Source of the DNA: Mitosporidium daphniae
Taxonomy: Eukaryota > Microsporidia
NCBI RefSeq assembly: GCF_000760515.2
Contig: NW_013546400.1
Span: forward strand, 37,559-101,558
Reading direction: 5' to 3'
Length of the DNA stretch: 64,000 nucleotides
Shown here: positions 1 through 9,072 of the stretch, one piece after another
How the letters are laid out: each line of letters opens with the position of its first letter
Position numbering within the stretch: the first letter of the stretch is position 1
The notes under the pieces: generated by a model
Databases searched by the model: none
What the model saw: the letters and a program-made list of their open reading frames with translations, nothing else
What the model was told of the DNA's origin: nothing
Made by a program: the position numbers and the translations under genes

Positions 1-2186
1 GTTTGTGGGGCCGCATTTGCCCGGATTGATGACCAAGTCGAGCAGTGAATCGACATACTTTTGGAAAGCTACCACTGATTTTTCCTGCTGATCGACATTG
101 AGCAAAATGGTGCCCTTGGAACCACCTTCTGGGATGTCTTTGTTTTTGCGCTGCTGCGTTGCTGCCAGCCAATAATTCTCGTCAAAGAGCGAGCGGAAAT
201 TGATGCTATACGCCTCGCTGTTTCTGCTTCTGATGATTCGAATGCCTCCCCGAGCGATGTCTCTGAAACGGAGATGGAAGCCTTTGAATTCGGAGCCAAT
301 CACTAGGAAAAGACCGAAAGGGCGGATCGGATACTCACCCTGGGGCACAAATGCCGGATCCAGACGAAATGAGAGCGCCACTTTTGTTTGCAGATAAAAG
401 TTTGTCTTGAGCACGTGGCGATTAAATGTGAGCAAGCTCTCAAAAACCTACACATAAAATGGAATAAACAAAGTCGTAGCAAAATCGTAACGACGATCGC
501 CAAAATCAAACAATCGCGTTAAAAATAAGAATGAGAGAGAGATAAAGAGAAAGAGGTACATAACAGCAGATGAGGGGAAATACATACGCCCCAAACAAAA
601 AGACCTCCATCAAGGAACGATGGAAACAACACATCAAAAGTGGATGAACAAATTTAAATTGTAAGCGGCACAATACATACCATATACTCGTGGTTATTAA
701 CGACTGTTCTGCGAATCAACTCAATGATTTCATCCTCGTTGAGCACATGGTTCATATGCAGGCGCTGGAACGAAAGTGAAGGCTGTAATGAATTTTCTGA
801 GCAAGAGCCAATATAATGCGCCATTGCAAAATTTACATACAGTGCGCGGATGAGCACAGGATAGCGCTTGATGATATCAAGCACATACTCTCTGGTAAAA
901 GTGTCCTGGCGCAATCGCTTTTTTAGCCTGGCAAGGACATCCAGGTGCACTGGATTGTTCTGGTCAACAATGGATGCCAGACTGACAAACTCAGACCCAA
1001 GTCTGTTGAGAAAGTGTCCCGCAAACACAAAACCCACATAGCCGTAAATGGCCTCCTGCACAGAAAGCTTTGCCTCTTGAAACAGACTTTGCAGCGGCGT
1101 AGTGGGGAGGCAATATATGAGCGAAGTTTCTTTCATTATCTGCAGAATAGACAGCTCAATCGGCGGTGGCGGTGGATGAGATCCGTCCAGGTGATGGTTC
1201 GAGCCAGAGTCCATCAGCGGATTGAGATAGAGCGTAATGATGGTGACTCCATTTGCAAATTGCTCGACATACTTGCGAGAAGAGAACAGTCCATAATAGT
1301 GGTAAAGATCTGAAAGTGCCGAAAAGAGGTTAAGCGTAGTTTGCTGGCGGTAGCCGATAACCAAGCGCTTTTGGCGGATGCCTTCAATTTCAAACATCTC
1401 AATGACAGGCCCAGTGCGCGTGAGCACGTTGAGCATAACTTTTTGGTAAAGGTCGAGGGTTTTTTCGGTCGCTCTCGACAGAAATGTGATGTCAGAGACC
1501 TTTTTGATGTCGGTTTCCGTTTCAGAAACATCGGGGTCAACCCATTGGCACCTCGAAACAAAGTAGCATCGTAATTGTGTAGTGGAGGAGTAGGAAACGG
1601 TGCCTAAAGAGCGATAGGACTCCAATCGATACGAGCATCTGCGTGACGAGATGTTGAGATATCGCGTGTCAATTCTTTTTTCATATTGAGGGCCAACAAC
1701 CGTAGACACTCCCGGTTTCGATGTGTGGATGTAGACGGCGCGATCGTTGTCATCCGACTCGCGCTTTAAATTGATGTCAACCATTGAAGGGTGCTGGTGC
1801 TGGTGCTGATTGTTGTGATGGTGCTCCGAGGGAATTCCGCTAGGCGAAGAGGAGGCGTACCCTTCCTTGTCCTCGTCTCGGATGTAGGCGTTAATTTTGG
1901 CACCATATAGAGCCATAACGTGCTTTGCGATCACTTCGACGCTCTCCAGCGCGAAATACTGATCGTCAATGCCGAGATTGGAGTATAACCAAGCAACCTC
2001 ATTTTCGATCAGAGATTCTGGAATAAAGCCTTTCTCTTTGATGTAGTTGGCAACTTTGATCATTTGGTCGGCTTTGCCTTCAAAAATATTCTCCACATAT
2101 CCACTCTCGTTTTTGAGCATCGTGGGAACAGGAGAGATTGTCCTTAGCGTGTCATTTGACGTCTTCGTCAGCTCTAGGACTGTCAT
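1..2186 (-). CDS. GDH2: NAD-specific glutamate dehydrogenase, 115-kDa class (3' part off window)
   Basis: Oxidative deamination of glutamate to 2-oxoglutarate, usually mitochondrial in fungi. Exons are 681-2186 and 1-447, and the gene runs off the left edge; about 650 residues are visible. The N-terminal 500 residues contain the family pattern TQLRCYF (near residue 200). The second exon carries the core: TKVALSFRLDP, GFHLRFRDIARGGIR, ENYWLAATQQRKNKDIPEGG and a following lysine. The intron 448-680 (233 nt) is phase 0 and is by far the longest in the window; its ends GTATGT/GTGTAG and the seamless family alignment across it support it. A His/Gln-rich loop lies near residue 122. The start is the first ATG, 334 bp from the divergent uS17 gene. 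Confidence 0.93.
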
Positions 2187-2520
2187 GGCAGTGTATTTCG
2201 GTGGAAAACTACTATGGTAAGCTTTGCACTGATGTACCGATACAAAAGCCTAATCTAGTGATGCGAAGATAAAAATTGGTATATTCATGCAAAATCTGTG
2301 AAATGTGTATTTAGTCATGCTTGCAATTAGTAAATGATAAGAATTGACACAACTCTCTGCAGATTGCGCGTAGCTGATGCAAACGATGATTAGCATTTGA
2401 TTGCCTAAAGTAGGGCTATAAAGTTCGGGTTTAAATTGTCGAATTTAAATCGTAAAGTTTAATTGCAAAATGCGAATGCCCATGCCGATGGATTTTTAAT
2501 TTTTTTTCGTGCCCTTCATA
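2187..2520. other. Intergenic region between divergent GDH2 and uS17
   Basis: No coding or RNA signal was seen. It is A/T-rich and ends in a T-tract and a CCC triplet directly before the uS17 start codon, the same arrangement seen upstream of several other genes here. Confidence 0.5.
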
Positions 2521-2676
2521 ATGAACGTAACCGAGCAAGTCGAAAAATCTTTCCAGAAGCAGGATGCTGTCTCCATGAATTCAAAGCGCATCATCCTTCG
2601 CAACGGCGTCATCAAACGCTACTACAAAGATATTGGCCTTGGCTTCAAAACCCCCAAAGAGGCAATAGAGGGCACA

Positions 2677-2708
<32 letters not shown>

Positions 2709-3009
2709 CGTCTCCATCCGCGGCCGCATCCTTACCGGAACCGTCAAGTCTACAAAGATGAAGCGTACCATTATTGTTCGCCGAGAGTATTTGCATTATG
2801 TTTCCAAGTACAATCGCTACGAAAAGCGCCATACCAATCTAGCTGCGCATTGCTCGCCGTGCTTTATTGGAATCCAGCCTGGTGATGTTGTGACTGTCGG
2901 AGAATGCCGTCCCCTCTCCAAAACCGTCCGCTTCAATGTGCTCAAGGTCCAGAGGAAGGATAACAAGTCTGCCACTGCCACTTCGGGAAAGCAGTTTTCC
3001 AAGTTCTAG
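2521..3009 (+). CDS. RPS11: 40S ribosomal protein uS17 (S11)
   Basis: Component of the small cytosolic ribosomal subunit that binds 18S rRNA. The 162-residue product is intronless and contains the highly conserved blocks [51 protein letters not shown] and [16 protein letters not shown] start at ATG 2521 rather than an in-frame GTG 12 bp upstream, because the ATG follows a T-tract plus CCC and gives a normal N-terminus. Length matches eukaryotic S11 (about 158 residues). Confidence 0.97.
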
Positions 3010-3208
3010 TTTATAAGCGTTCGTTGTCATTAGTAAAGTTGATTTATCATGACCTTTGCACGCTAGTATTTGTTAACGTTTCGCATTTGAGCGCCTTTGT
3101 GGGATACACGCATCGATTGCACCTTGATGATGTGGCTCTTGATGCCCGTGGAAATCCCACCCGCAATGAGCGGTATTAATTAGGGCCCGGATTTTATTGT
3201 AAATTACA

Positions 3209-3825
3209 ATGCCTGCAGCCCCTCTCAACGTGGCATTGGTGGACCGGTTTTTCGAGGCAAGAAGGGAACTCGCGTCCATTTATATATCCCCTTCGTTGAT
3301 CCGAAAATCGGAGGCCATCATTCTGTCCGCTGGTAAGGTTGGCACATCTTCTAACCCTGCCATAGGCCTGGCCGGTCTATGTGTCGGTTCATACTGTGGA
3401 CTTCTCATGGCATCTAAAGGAAGGCTTTCTTCGCTGCTATATGCTACAAGTAGATGCAGCAATTTCTTTCAATAGCGTTTGGCACGATTGGACTCACGTT
3501 TGGAGCAGGCCTCGGTGTTCAAGGTGCATTTTCCATTCTCAACGCGAAACGGCCACACTTCATGCAAGCCTTTGAAAGGTATCAGCTCCTGAGAAGAAAA
3601 ATTCTGCTCCACGGCCGAGAAGAGTCTCTCTTGACTTCCGGTAAGTTTTTGCTCCAAACCACCGTTAGACCTGACCATTTCGACGCACTCAAAAGACGGA
3701 TCCATTGAAAATGAAGTGGTTAAAATCGAGGCCTATCCTGCAACCGAAGAAGCCGAGCAAAGGTTAAAAGGTACGTGGCCCATGTAAAAGTTACTCCCAT
3801 CACAGAGCTCTTTGCCAGACGGTAA
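3209..3825 (+). CDS. Possible MICOS subunit of the MIC26/MIC27 (APOO/APOOL) family
   Basis: Predicted inner-membrane protein that would help shape mitochondrial cristae. Proposed exons: 3209-3449, 3476-3640, 3669-3770, 3806-3825, with introns of 26, 28 and 35 nt; the frame stays open through all junctions and gives 175 residues. Two glycine-rich hydrophobic segments (about residues 50-67 and 81-98) flank a short basic loop KGRLSSLLYAT, the hairpin layout of MIC26/27, where the loop typically reads RGSKFKKITYP-like. An acidic, charged C-terminal tail follows. Sequence similarity outside the hairpin is weak, so the family call is tentative. If the last intron is not spliced the protein ends at 3787 instead. 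Confidence 0.45.
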
Positions 3826-3826
3826 A

Positions 3827-3837
3827 TTTTAGGGTTA
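3827..3837 (+). promoter_or_regulatory. Telobox-like TTAGGGTTA element upstream of XPA
   Basis: The string TTTAGGGTTA lies about 35 bp before the XPA start codon. The same core occurs upstream of several other genes here (see 8791, 16210, 27088, 61356). In yeasts such sites are bound by Tbf1-type telobox proteins; function here is inference. Confidence 0.35.
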
Positions 3838-3870
3838 TAGCCCGATTTAATAAATCCGATTTTATGTAAT

Positions 3871-4510
3871 ATGGGCCTCTCTACCTTCCACGACTCCACG
3901 TGCATGGCATGCGGAGTGAACCCCGCTGAGGACTACGACCTTTACGAGGAATATGCAGGCTTTTCTGTCTGCTTCAAATGCAAGCAAGCAAGCCCAGAAC
4001 TGTACAAACGCATTTCAAAAGGAACGCTCCAAAAGGTACCCCGTTCAATTTAACCGCTAGGATTACCTTCTGGGAGACCATGATATCATGCTATTTGATT
4101 TAAAGTTTGTTGAAAAGCCCAATCCAAAGGGGTCCAACTATGCGCGGATGAAGTTATTCCTTCGCTGTGAGGCGCAAGCAGCTGCCATCAAGAAATACGG
4201 CTCGCTTGCTGAGTTGGAAGAAGAGAAACATCGTCGAAAAAACGCTGTGCTCCAGAAAAGAGAATCTGTTTATGAGAAACGGCTTCGAGAGCTGAAGCGG
4301 GCAAGCCTTGGCACGGAGGCGATACAGCTAAAGTCTCTCGTCCGGAAGCATGTCCATCAGTTCAAAGATGCCGAAGAAACCCATGACGTGCTCGATGACG
4401 ACAAAAAACTCGCAGGAGCCCAAAACCATACCCCCTTACTAGACGGCAATAATCTCCAGGTCAAAAGATGTACCATCTGTGGGCTGCAAATTAGCCTTGA
4501 ATCGTTTTAA
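3871..4510 (+). CDS. XPA: DNA repair protein XPA/Rad14 (short form)
   Basis: Damage verification and scaffold protein of nucleotide excision repair. Exons 3871-4035 and 4061-4510 flank a 25-nt intron; 204 residues. A zinc finger (CMAC ... CFKC, residues 11-36) is followed across the splice by DYLLGDHDI, matching the family YLL-D block, then MKLFLR, the basic helix and a C-terminal CTICG motif as in human XPA. Only ten residues precede the zinc finger, so the N-terminal region that binds RPA32 and ERCC1 in animals is absent. No alternative upstream exon was seen before the telobox-like element at 3827. Confidence 0.9.
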
Positions 4511-4860
4511 ATTTAAATTTTACTTTGTTAACAAAAGCGGGCCAATCGAAGAACGATAAATTTTATTAATTGGCCAATTGAAAGCCGACCGGATATGTGA
4601 CATGTGATTTTGAGCGACCAATGAAAATAAGACATTGAGTCACAGCAATGATCGTATCCGGTTTCTTTTTATCTCGCTTTAGAAGCTCAGTACTTATTAT
4701 TGCGCTTCTTGTTTCATTACTTCCTTGCCCTACGATAATTTTCTTACATCCGTAACCAAACCTACTTCCAATACTTTCCACACGAAATACATATACTACT
4801 CCGCGTCATTCGCTACCGCTCTCCATCGATTCGGACAACCAGAAGGCCGCTCATATCACC
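4511..4860. other. Intergenic region upstream of the bHLH gene
   Basis: No convincing gene on either strand. The only sizeable reading frame, on the minus strand, has no recognisable motif. A/T-rich stretches occur at both ends. Confidence 0.4.
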
Positions 4861-5997
4861 ATGCCGATGAATGGAGGTAAGAAAGGCACGACATTTGAGG
4901 ATTTTTCGTTATCACAAGAGGAAGCTTTCTCTCGTGAAAACGGACACATGAAGACCCTTCTACCATCCTCTACAAATAACAATAGAAATGCACCATACCA
5001 CCACTTTCCCCATTTACAACAGACTCCTCACCATTCTGGATATACGGCGTTACAACATCCGCACATTTCTCAGCAAATGGGACAGCACCGTTACCCTAAC
5101 CCTCCAGTCCACTCTCCGCAGCAACATCAGCTGATACCGGGATTTGTACCCCCTAACACAAGCCCGCCATGTAATGGAGGCGGATTTTACTTAGAAAATG
5201 AAAAGATCTCAACATCGTCCGATTATCCATCTCCCACTCACCAAGTAGGCGTTCGGTACCCGGAGGCCACTCATGGAGCATCGCAAATGCAGCCTCAAAT
5301 GACACTTTCCAATTACCGAGAAGGATATCCCAGCTCTTTTGTTTATCGCAATCCGCAACCTCCTCCTCCTCCTCCTGAATCTGTACATCAAGCCCCCGAA
5401 AGTCTTTTCCGGTCCATGCACATGCCTCCTCATATTTCCCCGAATCAACATATGTTTATGATCACAAAGAGAGATGAGATCACCGCTTCAGTCTCAATGA
5501 AGCTAAAAAAGAAGCGCGAGAGCCACAATGCTGTTGAAAGGAGAAGACGTGATAATATCAATGAGCGGATCCAGTTTCTTTCCTCAATCGTCCCTGAATG
5601 CAAAAGGAGACAAGAACGCTCATCAATCGTGACAGGAATGGATTCCAAACGCTCCCAAATTCTCGTGCCCAATATGAAACTTAACAAGTCGTTCATTTTG
5701 CAAAAGGCAACAGAATACATCGAAGCGATGACAATGTACATTGAAAGGCAGTCCGTGTTGTTGAAGGAAGTTATTCCATCGTATGTTGGCGGCATTGAAG
5801 AGCTCAATGCTTCTGTCGTTGAAGAAGGAAACAACTTTATCTTTTCCCTAGAAAATTTGCCATCAGACTTCCAAGGACTACAGGAAGAAGAAGAAGAAGA
5901 AGAAGAAGAATCAAAGCAAGAGGCCACCCAACGGAGAGCCCCAGAAGAAGCCATTCTTCAAAAGAAGCTTCAAGCTGAGTTTCGAGATCAGACATGA
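4861..5997 (+). CDS. Basic helix-loop-helix transcription factor
   Basis: A 378-residue intronless protein. The basic region and helix 1 (about residues 212-235) read RESHNAVERRRRDNINERI, with the His-Glu-Arg contacts typical of CACGTG (E-box class B) binders such as USF/MITF. Helix 2 (FILQKATEYIEAM) follows after an unusually long loop of about 30 residues; no intron with consistent frame was found to shorten it. The N-terminal 200 residues are rich in His, Gln and Pro, with a PPPPPP run near 173, as in activation domains; a run of Glu sits near 342-352. No leucine zipper is evident. Target genes cannot be inferred. Confidence 0.85.
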   Translation: MPMNGGKKGTTFEDFSLSQEEAFSRENGHMKTLLPSSTNNNRNAPYHHFPHLQQTPHHSGYTALQHPHISQQMGQHRYPNPPVHSPQQHQLIPGFVPPNTSPPCNGGGFYLENEKISTSSDYPSPTHQVGVRYPEATHGASQMQPQMTLSNYREGYPSSFVYRNPQPPPPPPESVHQAPESLFRSMHMPPHISPNQHMFMITKRDEITASVSMKLKKKRESHNAVERRRRDNINERIQFLSSIVPECKRRQERSSIVTGMDSKRSQILVPNMKLNKSFILQKATEYIEAMTMYIERQSVLLKEVIPSYVGGIEELNASVVEEGNNFIFSLENLPSDFQGLQEEEEEEEEESKQEATQRRAPEEAILQKKLQAEFRDQT

Positions 5998-6671
5998 CAG
6001 CCTCCAAACAGGCCTGTCTGCATACGCCCCGAATTAAGATTAATAAATTGCTGCTTTATAAATTGGGGTTTAAATATTTGCGAGAGAAATTCCATTTCCG
6101 GGTCTCCTCCATTGGCCAAGCCTTTGCTCATACCCACCGCACAAAAATTAATCATTATGATCAAGTTACCTGGGGACTGCGATGCGTATCAAAAAACAAT
6201 GATCCGCCCTGCTGCTCAAATCAGATATTTATGCTTCTCTTGTTTCACTTGAAGGTACAGCGATCACCGCTAAACGGAAATATCATCCAATTGATCAGCA
6301 TGATAAATTGAGCGTAGCTTGGGTGAAAAATTAACGCTCAAGCATTTTGATAACTTTCAAACGGCCGGTGACGCATCAAGTCCCGGCTATTTGGCTAGAA
6401 CAAAGGGTTAGGCAAGATTTTGCCCAAGCTTTCGCTTTGACATCATATTTCTGGAATCGAAGACACTTTATTGGCTCAAAAAAGTGTAAGCGCCTACAAA
6501 TGACGAATGGATTTTATCGCAAAGATTCAAACACACACGTTAGGAAAAGTTTGGTGCAAATGGAGGTAACAGCTAACGAAATGTAAAAAACGTCCTTTCG
6601 AACTAAATAAAAAAGTCAACACGAGAATGTTATATTGTGATAGGGATTTATTGTCCAAGATTTTATGTGCA
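5998..6671. other. Gene-free stretch between bHLH and SEC61 beta
   Basis: No supported gene. Two plus-strand frames of 79-105 codons lack motifs and have no downstream continuation by splicing that I could find. Probably the 3' flanks of two convergent genes. Confidence 0.4.
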
Positions 6672-6922
6672 TCACAGGAATAGATGAAGAAGCATCACAA
6701 GCGCAATAAAAATGACGGCAGCAATAATCAAATACACGGGCTCTCTAAATCGATGAATGTTAACACAATGGGATACACTTGCGGACCGGGTGTTTCGGAC
6801 TGGTAAAACTTATTGAGCGTAGATCCGGAGTGTGAAGATATCTTTGGCGAGCTTGCAGATGATTGTCGTTTTCTACATGTAAGGATTATATGGGAAGCTC
6901 ACATGAGGACGGAGGAAGACAT
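6672..6922 (-). CDS. SBH1: Sec61 translocon beta subunit
   Basis: Small tail-anchored subunit of the ER protein-conducting channel. Proposed exons on the minus strand: 6903-6922, 6767-6872, 6672-6740, with introns of 30 and 26 nt; 64 residues. The product has a Ser/Lys-rich cytosolic N-terminus, the family signature FYQSETPGPQVYPIPV (Sec61 beta: FYTEDSPGLKVGPVPV) and a single C-terminal membrane segment LIIAAVIFIALVMLLHLFL. The signature appears intact only after both introns are removed, which supports the model. The acceptor of the second intron reads GAGAG, less typical than the usual TAG. The gene is divergent from HAL2, 79 bp between start codons. Confidence 0.8.
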
Positions 6923-7001
6923 TATGATTGAGATCAGTAATTCCAAAAAATTTAAATTTGTAAAATTTATGGTGATTATTGGGGAAGGACATTAAATTTT
7001 C

Positions 7002-8205
7002 ATGGTCTGCGAGCCTCCAATTGCGCTGATGGTTGGAGCTGCACGGGCTGCCTCCAAATATACGGAACTTATCCGAACCTCAAAAGATGAATCGCTAAAA
7101 AGAGCCTCCTTAAAAACAGACTGCTCTCCAGTGACAGGTTCTGCACCCAGCCTTACCATCTAGCCGCTGATATTGGCGCGCAGGCGATCATTATCTCTCA
7201 CCTTCGCCAGTTCCCCGATGCATCGATACTTGCAGAAGAGGACTGCAGCTCTTTGGAAAACCGCTCGGCACAGTTTATCGAAACAGTGTCTCAAATACTT
7301 TGTCCCTTCATATTACAACAAACGGATGGGAAAAGTGACAATCAACAAGCTGCCATGGGTGCCGATGGGCAAAAGATGGATCTGTTCCAGGTAAGACCGT
7401 GTCTAGATTACTTGAAGTTGCTTGAATATAAGGGTAACGGTGCCCATTATTACTGGGCCATCGACCCTGTTGATGGAACCAAGGGATTCATTCGAGGAAA
7501 TCAATATGCCATCTGCATTGCCTTGCTTTCGAGCCTTGACAATAAAGTGATTGCCTCTGCCATGGCATGTCCAAATCTGCGTGCATATTCTGCCCAGGGG
7601 TACTCATATCCATTATCATCGTTAATAGCCCCTCTGTTGGCACACTTTTCTTCGCTGCTGCCGACAAGGGCTCATATGAGATTTCATTTGATCATTATGA
7701 TGAGCTGTTAAAGGCATCTTCGTCGTTGGAAGTTTCAAGTTCTCGGTTATTTTCTGCCGCGCGACGGCTCGTTGTTTGTGCAAAATCCACCAAGAATAGG
7801 AATATCACCATTTGTCGATCCGTTGAAGCAATGCATTCTCCTCCGGCGCTGATAGAAGCGTATGTGAAGGAGCGCGTGGATCCTTCTCTCAAAACAGAGT
7901 ATCTTGAACTTGATTCACAATGCAAGTATGCCCTCGTTGCCAGGGGGGATGCCGACGCCTATGTCCGCATTTCTGATTCTCGGGCAAAAATTTGGGTATC
8001 ATTAGTGGTGAGATAGCTTTCAATTTAGGATCATGCTTCCGGATCTTTACTTGTCGTAGAAGCAGGCGGAATGGTCTCCATGGCATCCAATCTTTGCATG
8101 GAAATCACGTTTTCCAACTGCCCAGAGATGCCATTTAATGATGGCATTGTGGCCCACTGCAAGGGAACATTCTCCAAATTGAGTGTCACTCTTTATGGTG
8201 TGTAA
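7002..8205 (+). CDS. MET22: 3'(2'),5'-bisphosphate nucleotidase (Met22/Hal2)
   Basis: Hydrolyses 3'-phosphoadenosine 5'-phosphate to AMP, clearing the by-product of sulfate assimilation and sulfation; Li/Na-sensitive in the family. Exons 7002-7137, 7164-7599, 7629-7995, 8029-8205 with introns of 26, 29 and 33 nt; 371 residues (yeast 357). Motifs: SPVT then AD-IGAQAII after the first splice, metal site EED, WAIDPVDGTKGFIRGNQ, CPNL and the C-terminal W-DHASGSLLVVEAGG, whose W|D junction is restored exactly by the last splice. A possible intron at 7390 was not used because the unspliced frame aligns better. Confidence 0.95.
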
Positions 8206-8428
8206 ATTCTTGGCAAAATTTGCCCTTCAATAAACAACACAAAAGTGATAAGAACGAGAGAAGCTGTCAATTGCCCCGGTCGATTTTTTTCCGAAATAAG
8301 AAGGCCCTTTAGACGCCTCGGCTTGATACATGTTGATGGCAATTGTGCAGAAATACTATATCAGCTTCTTACATTGTTGAGCCCACGTGTGGATGGAAAG
8401 TTGGCGGTAATGGGATTCCTGTGGCACT

Positions 8429-8764
8429 TTAAAGCTTGGAAACACCCGAAATTTGCTCTCCAGGAATCTCTAAAAGCCTCAATGTGGCACCAAAATCTCT
8501 GTTTGGGGAAAGAACAGTCAGAAGGATATTTGATTGACAGTCAAATGCCATTAGTGTCCCTCGAATCTCGCTCTTCTCGCTAGATTTCAACAGCACAACA
8601 ACCTCTGACCCGAGGTAAGAAAAGATTTCGTCACACGAGAAAATTGGCTGCTCATGCATGCAAGTGGATGGCTGTAAAAATGGCGTGCACTTGTACGCCA
8701 CGGGATGCTTCCGGTACCCCACACATGTGGGCTCCACGTAGCAATTGCAATGGCCGTTCATCAT
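8429..8764 (-). CDS. LSm-domain protein, possibly NAA38/Mak31-like
   Basis: A 111-residue protein with a C-terminal Sm fold: YLGSEVVVLLKSS, IRGTLMAFDCQSNILL (Sm1) and LLEIPGEQISGV (Sm2). The IPGEQI end resembles SmB and the NatC auxiliary subunit NAA38 (VMIPGKHIV) rather than LSm2-8. The first 38 residues are Cys-rich (five Cys) with no match I recognise; an intron could remove part of this, but none is required by frame. Role (RNA binding or N-terminal acetyltransferase partner) is undetermined. Confidence 0.6.
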   Translation of the reverse strand: MMNGHCNCYVEPTCVGYRKHPVAYKCTPFLQPSTCMHEQPIFSCDEIFSYLGSEVVVLLKSSEKSEIRGTLMAFDCQSNILLTVLSPNRDFGATLRLLEIPGEQISGVSKL

Positions 8765-9072
8765 AAAATTTACATTTGGTGCAGATTTCTAACCCTAACT
8801 CCGGTGCAATTTAATGCACATCTAAAGGATTGTTAAGCCCCCGAGTAATTTTATTTCGCTTCATAAATTTAATTAAATTGCTGCGCGGTTTTCATTGTTG
8901 TCTAAAATACTTTAAAAAGCTACCACAACCCTTCATCATAAGAGGACACCACAACAGTAACAAAATAGATGGTTGGCGATAAAATTGATCGCAATTACAT
9001 TTAGCGTTGGTCGCACCGCTTACCTTTACCCCGAACGGATACAAAATTAAATTTATAAATCAGAAAATCAAG
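8765..9072. other. Intergenic region with telobox-like element
   Basis: No gene seen. Near its left end (8791-8799) AACCCTAAC, i.e. GTTAGGGTT on the minus strand, lies about 27 bp upstream of the LSm start codon. The remainder is A/T-rich 3' flank of the GTPase gene. Confidence 0.4.

Noticed and set aside
5091-5110. CCCTAACCCT in the bHLH gene as a telomere-like element
   Set aside because: Lies within coding sequence of a Pro/Asn-rich stretch; position relative to starts does not match the other sites.
7390-7431. Possible 42-nt intron in HAL2 starting at GTAAGA
   Set aside because: The unspliced sequence aligns with the residues preceding the DPVDGTKG motif in homologues; splicing would shorten the conserved region.
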